A DNA stretch of 64,000 nucleotides from H111-94 sp034436045 (GCA_034436045.1 DAOTVZ010000084.1:1-64000); one strand, 5' to 3'; positions 18,501 to 26,941 are shown, numbered from the stretch's first letter. The notes: generated by a model from the sequence alone, not told the origin. Translations and numbers: made by a program.

Positions 18501-20078
18501 ACAACCTTCCAGGATCGCCTGATGAAAGTGCGCCTCGTGCCTCTCTCTGCTATGAAGCCACGCCTCTATCGAGCGGCCCGTTCGGTGGCGCTAAAACAAC
18601 ATAAAGAGTTCGAGTTTGTGATGGAGGGTGAGGAGACGGAGGTTGATCGCACGGTCTATGAAGAGATTGCTGGCCCTTTGCTGCATCTCATGCGTAATGC
18701 GGTGAATCACGCGATTGAGACGCCAGAAGTGCGTATGCAGAAGGGAAAATCACCCGCCGGTCGCATCACTCTATCTGCTTCCTATGAGGGCAATGAGATC
18801 ATCATTACGGTGCGTGATGATGGCACCGGCATTGACCCTGAACATGTGCGTAACTCGGCCATTGCGCGCGGACTGATCCAGCCTGATCAGACACTCAGTC
18901 AGAACGATCTGATAGAGTTGATCTTTCGTCCCGGTTTCTCAACGGCTGAGGTGCTGAGCGAAGAAAGTGGACGTGGTGTGGGTCTGGATGTTGTGCGCGA
19001 TAGTGTCTCTCGTTTACGTGGTACGATTGAGGTGGAATCGACGCCGGGCCAGGGTACGGCTTTTACTATGCGTTTCCCGACCAGTATGGCGATTCAAAGT
19101 GCGATGATGATTGGTGTAGGTGGACAGCAATTCGCTATTCCAACGGCGTTAGTCGAGTCGATTAGCCGCCTGGATACCTTCAAGCGTAGTACAAAGAATG
19201 GCCAGCCGGCTATCTCGGTGCGTAACGAGTTGTATCCGTTACATATGCTGGCCCAATATCTCTCGTTGCCGGTGGGTCAGATTGACGAGCGAGCACAGGT
19301 GGTGCTGGTCAATGCTGGTGGTCAGCATGTGGCCTTGATTGTCGATGAAATCAAGGGCAAGATGGATGTTGTGATGAAGAGTCTAGGCCCGCATCTGCGT
19401 CACGTGCATGGCGTTTTGGGTGGCACGGTGCTGGGCAATGGACAGGTGGTGCTAATTCTTGACCTGGGCGAGTTGCTCTCTTCACGCACCAGAACCATCT
19501 CTGCGCCGCCACGACGAGAAGAGCCGCCGCAAGCACGCTATGTGGTTCCACCAGCGCCGTCGGCTCCTGCTGTGCCGACCCCCGCTGTTGCGGTCGCCTC
19601 TGTGCCTGTACGACAGGCGGTGGGGCAGGTATCAGACCGAAGGAACGCGCTCCCATCACCGACCTTCGGTGCAACTGCGCCAACGGGTACTTCTGAGCGT
19701 GGAAAATATGTGTTGGTCGTGGATGACAGCCCTAGCGTGCGTCGTGTGGTAAGCAGTCTCCTGAAGCAGCATGGCTGGGAGGTGCAGATGGCGCGTGACG
19801 GTGTTGAAGCGTTAGAGATCATTACGAATGAGACACCGGCTGCCGTTCTGCTTGATATTGAGATGCCGCGCATGGATGGCTATGAGCTGATCGCTACAGT
19901 ACGGGCACAGGAGCAATACCGCACCTTGCCGATGATTGTGCTGACCTCACGCGCCGCCGCTAAACATCAGCAGCGTGCCGTGCAGCTAGGAGCCAGCGAC
20001 TATGTCGTGAAGCCCTACCAGGATGAAGAACTGCTGAGCAAGCTGAACGCGCTGGTCTTTGGCACAGCAGTAGGCTAG
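15600..20078 (+). CDS. Hybrid CheA-type histidine kinase with two Hpt domains and a receiver (ChpA/PixL type)
   Basis: 1492 residues from the ATG at 15600 (a GTG at 15585 is also possible). Order: Hpt 1 (~5-115; RRTHTIGGSASMM, His50), a long Pro/Ser/Ala-rich linker, a helical/coiled region (~320-600), Hpt 2 (~645-760; THTLKGAAGMMGF, His690), a CheA dimerisation segment, HATPase (LMRNAVNHAIE near 1030; RDDGTGID; ESGRGVGLDVV), a CheW domain (~1165-1300) and a C-terminal receiver (VVDDSPSVRR; Asp1419; VVKPY). Hpt 2 is canonical; Hpt 1 has Gly where the family has Lys after HT[IL]. This is the ChpA/PixL architecture of surface-motility systems. TGCTAGAAT at 15574-15582 could be a promoter just ahead of the ATG. 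Confidence 0.93.
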   Translation: MSDTFDKNALLDSFIEEVNSYLPEIETNLQRLAQSPGDMDALEEAYRRTHTIGGSASMMDFPGLAHVAHGMEDILGDALEGIAPLDAPTIGLLQRSLGRLRRLLDGIRTGAKADAIVAEDDADYEQYRQQINLSATPAQKSPAPVPAEVQKNTAKPVQQETAFASPYEQVPPSPTLPSFDEVLASFQAPAVNSARDLAWPEEAESATSSHHVQSATVERAASPMSPVPSARAMPPVSPLPATQFQVQEGQKPQSALDELVASTRKTPTVTPPTPVLPATNAFSNPPVTHSTGVSPSANASIVPTPAPPPAPLAETKVAHVPDVYARMQEETQSLEKLMASFKQLVMQLRAAITVIEGQRSEFKGFLDGSKDALERMEDWAGRAMNLNLRNSPEQVRRFLPLSVMWVSNRKLKKVQDVLKQIADSAQANDDQFEILIQQLQNSLKSSFEAFRQMQEQVVPILKQEPGWSAWEMQEERSFHDTGAIRERVTFERQGDLAALRAEVEAQVRNELRREYEARYLTSAERVALEQQIRDEVRREFEARQQSQQARAGYVPSETLQELEARLRSEIEIQVRQEVLASLTTNSTNNGTAVDAAGAVSPSTTSASQTEAVLRTTVGTQSASSSARPMVQSLPTASVASDPSSDFGEEAVEIFRLEAEEHLQSISMNVAELEKSPTNREFIQGIRRATHTLKGAAGMMGFRLIADLCHVSEDLLDSIMEGTTTISPAVLSIILDTAETLDTLITGKGTSPAADAMKVQALRMRYAQLLGTQGPEPDQAQAEAELVAEGDATAEAQLAANLLFEEENETQRTAPGDLSVRVRLQKLDELINLFGELLVNRAVLEERIQRLAHIVADVELSSTRLYDVGQKLESNFEAATLPSGHSVQVMPGEGERQRNTHLNGNGRNGQEPAHLAEFDELELDRYTEFHRLARGLSEGISDVTTLSAEMEAVIRECENVFSRETRLSTTFQDRLMKVRLVPLSAMKPRLYRAARSVALKQHKEFEFVMEGEETEVDRTVYEEIAGPLLHLMRNAVNHAIETPEVRMQKGKSPAGRITLSASYEGNEIIITVRDDGTGIDPEHVRNSAIARGLIQPDQTLSQNDLIELIFRPGFSTAEVLSEESGRGVGLDVVRDSVSRLRGTIEVESTPGQGTAFTMRFPTSMAIQSAMMIGVGGQQFAIPTALVESISRLDTFKRSTKNGQPAISVRNELYPLHMLAQYLSLPVGQIDERAQVVLVNAGGQHVALIVDEIKGKMDVVMKSLGPHLRHVHGVLGGTVLGNGQVVLILDLGELLSSRTRTISAPPRREEPPQARYVVPPAPSAPAVPTPAVAVASVPVRQAVGQVSDRRNALPSPTFGATAPTGTSERGKYVLVVDDSPSVRRVVSSLLKQHGWEVQMARDGVEALEIITNETPAAVLLDIEMPRMDGYELIATVRAQEQYRTLPMIVLTSRAAAKHQQRAVQLGASDYVVKPYQDEELLSKLNALVFGTAVG

Positions 20079-20106
20079 GTGATTGCAAGAAGAGAGCGGT
20101 GAGATA

Positions 20107-20328
20107 ATGGGCGTCGAACGAGCCGTTGTGCGCTGGTATGCGCAGCGTCAATTGATTGAGCAGCAGATAGCGCAGCTCAACGCGCGTCTGATCTCTCTGG
20201 AAGTGGATTCTGCCGCGACCGCGCAGGAAGTGGAGCCGGAGGTGAAGCAGGAGCTACAGCAGGCGCTGGCAAAAGCCAGAGAGCAATTGCTCCGGCTTGG
20301 CCCTTGTCCACAATCATCAATGGTTTGA
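20107..20328 (+). CDS. Small coiled-coil protein closing the chemosensory operon
   Basis: 73 residues from the ATG at 20107, 28 bases after the CheA stop. It is mostly helix with heptad-like spacing (RQLIEQQIAQLNARLISLE, then KQELQQALAKAREQLLRL) and charged, Gln-rich faces, which suggests a small coiled coil or helical hairpin. No family recognised. A GAGAG stretch upstream could be the ribosome site. Position suggests an accessory to the chemosensory complex, but this is inference only; translation itself is not proven. Confidence 0.55.
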   Translation: MGVERAVVRWYAQRQLIEQQIAQLNARLISLEVDSAATAQEVEPEVKQELQQALAKAREQLLRLGPCPQSSMV

Positions 20329-20333
20329 AGTTT

Positions 20334-20410
20334 TTCTGCATTGGTGAAGAACCGGATCAGTATATCAGCGTGATGACGATATGCTGACCTGGTTCTTTAC
20401 CAATGCAGAA
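20334..20410. terminator. Long near-perfect inverted repeat between convergent genes
   Basis: Arms of 27 bases at 20334-20360 and 20384-20410 match with about three mismatches. The 23-base loop can pair again through ATATC/GATAT. It sits between the end of the chemosensory operon (+) and the end of leuB (-), so a two-way transcription stop is the natural reading. Neither side has the T-tract of a classical terminator, so RNA stabilisation or a repeat element are alternatives. Confidence 0.7.
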
Positions 20411-20417
20411 AGATAAT

Positions 20418-21527
20418 TTATCGCACCGGCAGGCGTGAGAGCGCTGCGACGACCTGAGTGCCCATCTCCTCTGTTCCTACCACCATTTTACCTTCTTCGC
20501 GCAGGTCCTCCGTGCGATAGCCCGCGTTAATTGTCTGCTCGACGGCACGCTCGATGGCTACCGCCTCTGTGTTGAGGCCGAGCGAATAGCGTAGCAGTAA
20601 CGCGGCAGAGAGGATAGCCGCAATAGGGTTAGCCTTACCCTGACCGGCGATGTCGGGAGCGGAGCCGTGAATAGGTTCATACAGGCCGAAAGTGCCATGT
20701 GCAGTTCTGCGTGTGCCCAGGCTGGCGGAAGGCAGCATACCCATTGAACCGGCCAGCATTGATGCCTCATCCGTCAATATATCGCCGAACATGTTCTCGG
20801 TGACAATTACGTCAAAACTGGTTGGGCGGCGAATCATGTGCATTGCGCAGGCATCTACCAGCAGATGCTCCATCTCTATATCCGGGTAATCCTGCGCGAC
20901 GCGGCTGGCAACACGCCGCCATAGCCGCGACGAACTCAGCACGTTGGCTTTGTCCACAGATGTAACCTTCTTGCGACGCCCGCGTGCCAGCTCGCAGGCC
21001 GTGCGCACGATGCGTTCGATCTCGGCCTCGCTGTAGATCAGCGTATCAATAGCCTCGGCCCCCTGTGGTGTCTCCCGAATTTCACTCGGTTTACCAAAAT
21101 AGATGCCCCCGGTCAGTTCGCGCACAACCAGCATATCTGTTCCTTGCAGCACCTCTGCCTTGATGGTCGAGGCATTGAGCAAGGCCTGGAAGGGACGAAC
21201 AGGGCGCAAATTGGCGAACAACTCTAATTCTTTGCGCAGGCGGAAGAGTGCCTGTTCCGGTTGCGTCTTCGAGTTCGGCCCTTCGTAACGGGGTGAACCG
21301 CCAACCGCGCCAAATAAGATCGCATCGCTCTGCTGACAAAGCGCCATCGTGGCATCAGAGATGGCGGCTCCTTCGGCCTCGATAGCCGCCACACCCACCA
21401 GCGCCTGGTGAAAAGTAAAATTGTGTCCGTAGCGTTCGCTGACAGCTTGCAGCACACGTACTGCCTGCCCGGTCACTTCTGGCCCAATGCCATCGCCCGC
21501 CAGGACGGTAATCGTAAAATTGCCCAC
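20418..21527 (-). CDS. leuB: 3-isopropylmalate dehydrogenase
   Basis: 369 residues from the GTG at 21527, which follows AAGGAG by 6 bases; the longer frame to 21623 has no site. LeuB oxidises and decarboxylates 3-isopropylmalate with NAD in leucine synthesis. Motifs: [12 protein letters not shown] at the N-terminus, [21 protein letters not shown], the substrate loop [10 protein letters not shown], the Lys of SVDKANVL, and [15 protein letters not shown] with the metal-binding Asp residues, then [15 protein letters not shown], the NAD-specific signature. It stands alone: leuA, leuCD and ilv genes are not in the window. No T-box or leucine leader was recognised upstream. Confidence 0.97.
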   Translation of the reverse strand: MGNFTITVLAGDGIGPEVTGQAVRVLQAVSERYGHNFTFHQALVGVAAIEAEGAAISDATMALCQQSDAILFGAVGGSPRYEGPNSKTQPEQALFRLRKELELFANLRPVRPFQALLNASTIKAEVLQGTDMLVVRELTGGIYFGKPSEIRETPQGAEAIDTLIYSEAEIERIVRTACELARGRRKKVTSVDKANVLSSSRLWRRVASRVAQDYPDIEMEHLLVDACAMHMIRRPTSFDVIVTENMFGDILTDEASMLAGSMGMLPSASLGTRRTAHGTFGLYEPIHGSAPDIAGQGKANPIAAILSAALLLRYSLGLNTEAVAIERAVEQTINAGYRTEDLREEGKMVVGTEEMGTQVVAALSRLPVR

Positions 21528-21688
21528 TGTTTTCTCCTTAGAAATTACTTGTGACAACATCGAGGTTGCCCTTATCATAATAGTACATATTTGAGACGAG
21601 TGGGTAACTGAACCTTTGGGCACGCGCGCCTGTCCGCAGAGCCAATAATAACCCCCGCCTGCTGTTTCTAGCGTGGTTGGGCAAAACG

Positions 21689-21697
21689 TGCTATAAT
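21689..21697 (+). promoter_or_regulatory. Extended -10 promoter of the redox operon
   Basis: TGCTATAAT is a perfect extended -10 (TGn plus TATAAT at 21692-21697) 115 bases before nuoB. No good -35 is seen at 17 bases, which fits an extended -10 promoter. Confidence 0.55.
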
Positions 21698-21811
21698 TAG
21701 GTGCGAAGTGGAGTGAATCATAACACCCCTCTGGACTTGTCTCTCATCCTAAAAAAACACGTGTAAACCGAGCAATAGGTGCTGCTAAACCTTTGCGAAG
21801 GAGTTCTTTTT

Positions 21812-22399
21812 ATGAGCAGCGAACTACAGCAAAATGGGAAAAATGCTATCCCGATTGCTAGACGAAAGCCCGTACCAATTGCGATGGCGAAGGGGCCACA
21901 GGAATATATCCCAGGCGATCAGGAGTTGCCGGTTCAGATCACCAGTCTGGCGGATATGTTGCAGTGGGCGCAGAACTGGGCGCGCTCCAAGTCCGTGTGG
22001 CCACTGGGTTATGGACTGGCGTGCTGTGCTATCGAGATGATGGCGGCGGCCCAGGCGCACTATGACCTCTCGCGCTTTGGCTCCGAGGTATTCCGTTCCA
22101 GCCCGCGTCAGGCCGATTTGATGATTGTGGCGGGGACCGTATCGGTCAAGATGGGGCCACGCCTGCGCCTGCTCTGGGAGCAGATGCCTGATCCGAAGTG
22201 GGTCATTAGCATGGGGCAATGTGCCAATTCCGGCGGTGAGTTCTATGACAGTTACTATACCGTGCAGGGAGTGGATACGATTGTTCCTGTTGACGTCTAT
22301 GTCCCCGGTTGCCCACCACGCCCGGAGGCACTGATTGAGGGCATCCTGAAGCTGCGCGAGAAGATCGCCAAGCAGGGCCTGAAAGTGCGTGGTGAATAA
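21812..22399 (+). CDS. nuoB: NuoB-like [4Fe-4S] subunit of a complex-I-type module
   Basis: 195 residues from the ATG at 21812, with AAGGAG 8 bases upstream. NuoB carries cluster N2, the last iron-sulphur centre before quinone in complex I. All signatures are present: [14 protein letters not shown] (adjacent Cys pair), [29 protein letters not shown] and [18 protein letters not shown], giving the four cluster ligands. In ordinary complex I NuoB sits between NuoA and NuoC/D; here those partners, and all membrane subunits, are absent from the locus. Its neighbours are a NuoI/E-like fusion, NuoF and a GltD-like flavoprotein. It may donate electrons to an acceptor other than quinone, or join a complex I encoded elsewhere. 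Confidence 0.9.
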   Translation: MSSELQQNGKNAIPIARRKPVPIAMAKGPQEYIPGDQELPVQITSLADMLQWAQNWARSKSVWPLGYGLACCAIEMMAAAQAHYDLSRFGSEVFRSSPRQADLMIVAGTVSVKMGPRLRLLWEQMPDPKWVISMGQCANSGGEFYDSYYTVQGVDTIVPVDVYVPGCPPRPEALIEGILKLREKIAKQGLKVRGE

Positions 22400-22429
22400 A
22401 GCAGCGAAGAGAAATTTTTGAGGTAGATT

Positions 22430-23170
22430 ATGCGTGGTATCCTGGAAGGAATGGGCCTCACCTTTAGCCACCTCTTTCGGCCAAAGGTGACGCGGTTATA
22501 CCCCTATGAGAAACCCAAACTGCCGCCGCGCAGTCGGGGCTTAATTCAATTGATCGCTGAAGCGGGTCTCAAAACTGAGTATAATCTGATATGTGAAGCA
22601 TGCCTTTTGTGTGAGAAGGTATGTCCGCCGCGTGCTATTACCATCGAATATGAGCCTTTGCACGAGTGGAAGGAACGTCCCTGGTATCATTCTTATATTC
22701 GTGAGGGCGCGGAGAAATTTACCACACGTAAGTTGACGCCCGCTTCTGGGTCGCCTAAAGCCGGTTTCTATAAGACGCGCATCGCAGAGTACGCTGTTAA
22801 GTATCCCGGTAAGCCAATCCCAGCATGCGTAGACATGCCGGTCAAGGATTACCTGGAGCCGGAGATCGATCTGAGTAAGGTAGATGCTCTGCTGGAAACC
22901 TGGTCGTATGACGCGGGCGAGCTACCGGCTTTACTGGATGCCGTTATGGACATCTACGGCTATCTGCCGTTGCAGGCCGCCAAACGCATCGTACAGGCGC
23001 GTGGCGTTGATCTCAGCGACATTTTTGGTATCGCCACGATGAGTCCAAAATTCAAACCAGCCCCCGCTGTCAAAGGCATCAGGCGCGATGACCAGCCGGA
23101 GCGTGGCCTGGCTCCTGATAAGCGTGGTGTCTGGGGTAATATTCATCATGTGAGGCAGCCCAATGCCTGA
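22430..23170 (+). CDS. NuoI-like ferredoxin / NuoE-like N-domain fusion
   Basis: 246 residues; GAGG lies 7-10 bases before the ATG. The N-terminal part resembles NuoI but has only one cluster motif, CEACLLCEKVCP (about residues 55-66), followed by RAITIEYE; the second NuoI motif is missing. The C-terminal part (~155-205) matches the helical N-domain of NuoE: LLDAVMDIYGYLPLQAAKRI and DLSDIFGIATMSPKF. The thioredoxin-like [2Fe-2S] domain that should follow in NuoE is absent; the protein ends ~40 residues later with no Cys. The fusion probably bridges NuoB and NuoF. It overlaps nuoF by 8 bases. I know no named family with this layout. Confidence 0.75.
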   Translation: MRGILEGMGLTFSHLFRPKVTRLYPYEKPKLPPRSRGLIQLIAEAGLKTEYNLICEACLLCEKVCPPRAITIEYEPLHEWKERPWYHSYIREGAEKFTTRKLTPASGSPKAGFYKTRIAEYAVKYPGKPIPACVDMPVKDYLEPEIDLSKVDALLETWSYDAGELPALLDAVMDIYGYLPLQAAKRIVQARGVDLSDIFGIATMSPKFKPAPAVKGIRRDDQPERGLAPDKRGVWGNIHHVRQPNA

Positions 23171-24491
23171 GAAGAGTTCAAATCGTATTCTACGGCGGCC
23201 AAGCGACCCTGATATGCGTTCGCTCGCCGCGTATCGCCAGAATGGCGGCTATGCCGCGCTGGAAAAAGCTATTCGTCAGCAGACGCCCGCACAGGTGATC
23301 CAGCAGGTGGTTGATGCTAAACTACGCGGCCTCGGTGGGGCCGGACGCCTGACGGGTGAGAAGTGGCGCATTGCGCGCCGTGCTGAAGAGCATCAGAAAT
23401 ACGTTATCTGTAACGCCTACGATGCCGACCCGCGTTCTCTCGTGGCGCGCACGCTGCTGGAGCAGAGTCCGCACCAGGTTATCGAGGGCCTTATGCTCGC
23501 GGCCTATGCTATCGGGGCCTCTGAGGCTTATATTTTCGCGCGTAGCACCTTCCGCGAAGGTATTGATGCCGTTCAGGCTGCTCTGCGCGAGGCGGTGGAT
23601 GCGCACCTGGCCGGGCGTGACATCCTGGGTACCGATTTTAGCTGCACGGTCAACGTGCTGGGAGCCGATATTGGCTTCATGGGTGGCGAAGAAACCGTGC
23701 AGATGGCGCTTATCAAGGGCCGTCGTGGCATGCCTGAGCAGCGCCCGCCCTACCCTGCTCAGTTTGGCCTGTGGGATAAGCCAACCATTACGAATAATAT
23801 TGAGACGCTGGCGAATGTACCATTCATTATCCGTGAGGGCGCGACTGCCTTTAGCAGTGTCGGTACCGCATCAACCGGCGGCACCAAGCTGCTGACTGTC
23901 TATGACTACGTTCCTGGTAGTGCCCCCCAGGTGATAGAAGTTCCTTTTGGCACACCCCTACGCGATATTCTCAAGCTCGGCGGTATCACTCATGCCGATG
24001 ATGAGATGAGGGCGGTAGTCGTTGGTGGCGCTGAGGGGGGGGCCTTGCCCATCTCGTTGCTGACTACACCCTTCGACTTTGATCCACTGGAAGAAGCCGG
24101 TGCCATCGTCGGGTCGAGCATGGTTGAGGTGCTGCCGGAGAACACGTGCATGGTGCATTGGGCGATGGAGCGTAGCCGCTATCTCGACCACGAGTCCTGT
24201 GGCAAATGTGTTCCTTGCCGCCTGGGCGTCAAGCGAATCACCGGTATTCTTGAAGGTATTGTCAGTGATCTGGGTCTTAAGAGCGACCTGGCACTGCTGG
24301 ACGAGTTCGCTGACTATGTGCCGAAAGGCTCGCTCTGCGGCTTCGGCATCCAGGCTCCCAACGCGCTCAAGACGGCGAAACGCTACTGGCCCGATCATTT
24401 CACTATGCATATTGAGGAACTACAGTGTCCCACCGGCACCTGTATTCCGGTACGCGCTCATCGTTTCGTGACGAAGCATGTTCTGCCGTAA
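23163..24491 (+). CDS. nuoF: NuoF-like NAD(H)-binding flavoprotein subunit
   Basis: 442 residues. NuoF binds NADH, FMN and one [4Fe-4S] cluster (N3). Visible: LRGLGGAGRLTGEKW (the Gly-rich FMN/NAD loop, usually GRGGAGFPTG), YVICNAYDADPRS, ADIGFMGGEETVQM (usually CGEETAL), RPPYPAQFGLWDKPT, then the cluster ligands ESCGKCVPCRLG and the fourth Cys in GSLCGFG. The loop substitutions (Gly-Leu-Gly, and Gly in place of Cys in GEET) make it a divergent member, closer to NuoF-like subunits of soluble dehydrogenases than to respiratory complex I. Its start overlaps the preceding fusion gene, and the flavoprotein gene begins 19 bases after it. Confidence 0.9.
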   Translation: MPEKSSNRILRRPSDPDMRSLAAYRQNGGYAALEKAIRQQTPAQVIQQVVDAKLRGLGGAGRLTGEKWRIARRAEEHQKYVICNAYDADPRSLVARTLLEQSPHQVIEGLMLAAYAIGASEAYIFARSTFREGIDAVQAALREAVDAHLAGRDILGTDFSCTVNVLGADIGFMGGEETVQMALIKGRRGMPEQRPPYPAQFGLWDKPTITNNIETLANVPFIIREGATAFSSVGTASTGGTKLLTVYDYVPGSAPQVIEVPFGTPLRDILKLGGITHADDEMRAVVVGGAEGGALPISLLTTPFDFDPLEEAGAIVGSSMVEVLPENTCMVHWAMERSRYLDHESCGKCVPCRLGVKRITGILEGIVSDLGLKSDLALLDEFADYVPKGSLCGFGIQAPNALKTAKRYWPDHFTMHIEELQCPTGTCIPVRAHRFVTKHVLP

Positions 24492-24510
24492 CGGTCGGAA
24501 GAGGTAATAC

Positions 24511-26919
24511 ATGGCTATATCAATCCGCGATACGTTTTCTTCGATCACGCAGGAGCCAACCGCGCCAATGGTGCGCAACGACGTGGGCCAACCCAGTTTT
24601 ACCATCACCATTGACGGCAAGGTCGTTCAGGCTTACGAAGGCCAGACCATCCTGAGTGTCGCTAATGATAACGGAATCACCGATATCCCTAATCTGTGCA
24701 ACGATGAGAAGCTGGAGCCAACTTCGGCCTGTCGCATGTGCCTCGTTCACATCGAAGGTGAAGAGCGCCCCTTGCCATCCTGCAACACGCCCGCCGTTCC
24801 AGGGATGGTGGTAACGACGAATTCAGACGAACTCTTCCACATTCGTCGCACTAACCTGGAGATGATGCTGTCAGACCACAATGCCTACTGTCAGCCGCCC
24901 TGCCAGGTTGATTGTCCAACACATATCGACATCCCCGGCTACCTGGAACTGATCGCTAAAGGCTCGATGAAAGAAGCGGCGCGCCTGGTTAAAGAGGTCT
25001 TGCCCTTCCCCTACATCCTGGGTCTGACCTGTCCCGCTCCTTGCCAGAAGGCGTGTCGTCGTGGTCTGGTTGAAGAAGAGATTGCCATTTGTCGCATGCA
25101 TGGTCATGCTGCTGAAACCTGCCTGCTTGATCCGCCGGTTCCCTATGTGCAGGATCCGCCGACCGGCAAGCGCGTCGCTATTGTTGGTTCCGGCCCTGCT
25201 GGCCTGACCTGCGCCTACTACCTGGCGCTCAAAGGGCATTACTGCAAGATTTTCGAGATGCAGCCTCAGCCGGGCGGCATGTTGCGCTATGGCATTCCTG
25301 AGTATCGCCTGCCTAAAGATATGATGGATCGTGAACTGGACCACGTCTGGCAACTGGGTGTCGAACTCCAGACCAACGTCAAGCTCGGACGCGACTTCAC
25401 CATCGATGATCTCTTCGCGCAAGGCTTTGACGCCGTCTATATCGCTATCGGTGCCTGGACCAGTAACCCTCTGGGTGCCCCTGGTGAGGATGCCGAGGGC
25501 GTGGTCAATGCCATTGCCTTCCTGGGCGAAAAGGTCGAGGGTAAGACCGTACCGGTCAAAGAGGGCGACGAAGTCATCGTTCTCGGCGGCGGTTTTACAA
25601 CCTTCGACTGCACGCGCACCTCAGTGCGTCTCGGCGCGAAGGTGCATACCGTCTATCGCCGCTCCCGCGCTGAGATGACTGCCACGATGGAAGAGATCGA
25701 GGATGCCGAGGCCGAAGGTGCGGAGATCACCTACTATGCGCAAGCCACGCGCGTCATCGTTGAGGATGGTAAGGTTAAGGGATTGGAGTTCCAGCGCAAT
25801 AAACTGGGCGAGCCTGATGCCAGTGGTCGCCGTCGCCCTGTGCCCATCCCCGGCTCCGAGTATGTTGTCCCCTGCAACACGATCATTCCGGCCTATGGTC
25901 AGAAGCCGGATAAATCTGTGCTGGATGAGAAATCCGGTGTGAAATGGACGAAATGGACAACTGTCCAGACCGACCCATACAACTTTATGACCGACCGCAA
26001 AGGTGTGTTCTCCGGTGGCGACTGTCAGATGGGCGCGAAGACCATTATCGAATGTGTGGCGCAAGGCAAGCTCGGCGCTCGTGCCATCCACGCCTACCTG
26101 TCAGGCGATGATATGACCGAGGTTTCACGCCGCCTGGAGCTTGAGGAGCGTAAGCCCGATCTCTTCGACATCGTGCCCTATAAGCCGGTTGAGCCAAAGG
26201 TCAAGATGCCGATGCTGCCTTATGAAGAGCGCAAACGCAATTTCCGCCTGATCGAGCTTGGCTACTTGAAGGAGCAGGCCCAGCGCGAGGCGGCTCGTTG
26301 TCTGCAATGCGTCTGTCCCGCCGCTGGTCAGTGCGACTTGCAGCGTTACAGTATCGAGCATGGCCTGGCGGATAATCGCTTCCATGACGGTGAGCCGGAC
26401 GATTATCATGACTACGATGTAGACCTGTCGCACAGCTTTATTCTGCGCGACCCCAACAAGTGCATCAACTGCACGCAATGTGTGCGCGTCTGCCATGATG
26501 TGATCGGTCCCGATTGCTACGGCATGTTCGGCAAGGGCTTCGACACTATTGTTTCCACGCCGTTCAATGTGAGCTTGCACGATACCGACTGTGTGTCCTG
26601 CGGTGCCTGCGTGCAGGTCTGCCCGACCGGCTCTCTGATGATGGCCGAGCGTTATCTGAAGCGCTACTCCTTCGCACTTGATCGCTGCATCTTCTGTGGC
26701 GACTGCGTAGAGGTCTGTCCGCACGGAGCGCTGGGTGAGACGCCCAACTTCGAGCTATCCTTCTTCAACCGCTTCGGCGAAGATATCACGCTCGAAAAGG
26801 ACGACCTGGCGAACGCGCCGAACTACCTGGTGCGTCAGCGCCTGCCACGCGGCAAGAAAGACCTGCCCGTGATGAGTCCACTTGTGCGCCCGCTACCCGC
26901 GCGCAGCATCCGTGAGTAA
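24511..26919 (+). CDS. NuoG-type [2Fe-2S] / GltD-NfnB-type flavoprotein / poly-ferredoxin fusion
   Basis: 802 residues. Residues ~30-100 form a NuoG/hydrogenase-type [2Fe-2S] domain with Cys63, Cys74, Cys77 and Cys91. Next comes a GltD/NfnB-like module: CQPPCQVDCP and CPAPCQKAC (Fer4_20-type clusters), an FAD fold VAIVGSGPAGLTCAYYLALK (~225), PGGMLRYGIPEYRLPK, an NAD(P) fold VIVLGGGFTTFDCTRTS and FSGGDCQMGA. The C-terminus has CINCTQCVRVC, CVSCGACVQVCP and CIFCGDCVEVCP, i.e. several [4Fe-4S] clusters. It has no molybdenum or iron-hydrogenase domain. GltD-like subunits with NuoE/F partners occur in the electron-bifurcating Stn transhydrogenase. GAAGAGG lies before the ATG. Confidence 0.88.
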   Translation: MAISIRDTFSSITQEPTAPMVRNDVGQPSFTITIDGKVVQAYEGQTILSVANDNGITDIPNLCNDEKLEPTSACRMCLVHIEGEERPLPSCNTPAVPGMVVTTNSDELFHIRRTNLEMMLSDHNAYCQPPCQVDCPTHIDIPGYLELIAKGSMKEAARLVKEVLPFPYILGLTCPAPCQKACRRGLVEEEIAICRMHGHAAETCLLDPPVPYVQDPPTGKRVAIVGSGPAGLTCAYYLALKGHYCKIFEMQPQPGGMLRYGIPEYRLPKDMMDRELDHVWQLGVELQTNVKLGRDFTIDDLFAQGFDAVYIAIGAWTSNPLGAPGEDAEGVVNAIAFLGEKVEGKTVPVKEGDEVIVLGGGFTTFDCTRTSVRLGAKVHTVYRRSRAEMTATMEEIEDAEAEGAEITYYAQATRVIVEDGKVKGLEFQRNKLGEPDASGRRRPVPIPGSEYVVPCNTIIPAYGQKPDKSVLDEKSGVKWTKWTTVQTDPYNFMTDRKGVFSGGDCQMGAKTIIECVAQGKLGARAIHAYLSGDDMTEVSRRLELEERKPDLFDIVPYKPVEPKVKMPMLPYEERKRNFRLIELGYLKEQAQREAARCLQCVCPAAGQCDLQRYSIEHGLADNRFHDGEPDDYHDYDVDLSHSFILRDPNKCINCTQCVRVCHDVIGPDCYGMFGKGFDTIVSTPFNVSLHDTDCVSCGACVQVCPTGSLMMAERYLKRYSFALDRCIFCGDCVEVCPHGALGETPNFELSFFNRFGEDITLEKDDLANAPNYLVRQRLPRGKKDLPVMSPLVRPLPARSIRE

Positions 26920-26941
26920 AAGCCCTAAAATGTACAAACAA

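Noticed and set aside
21528..21811. T-box or leucine leader upstream of leuB
   Set aside because: No T-box core sequence and no Leu-rich leader peptide could be seen on the minus strand.
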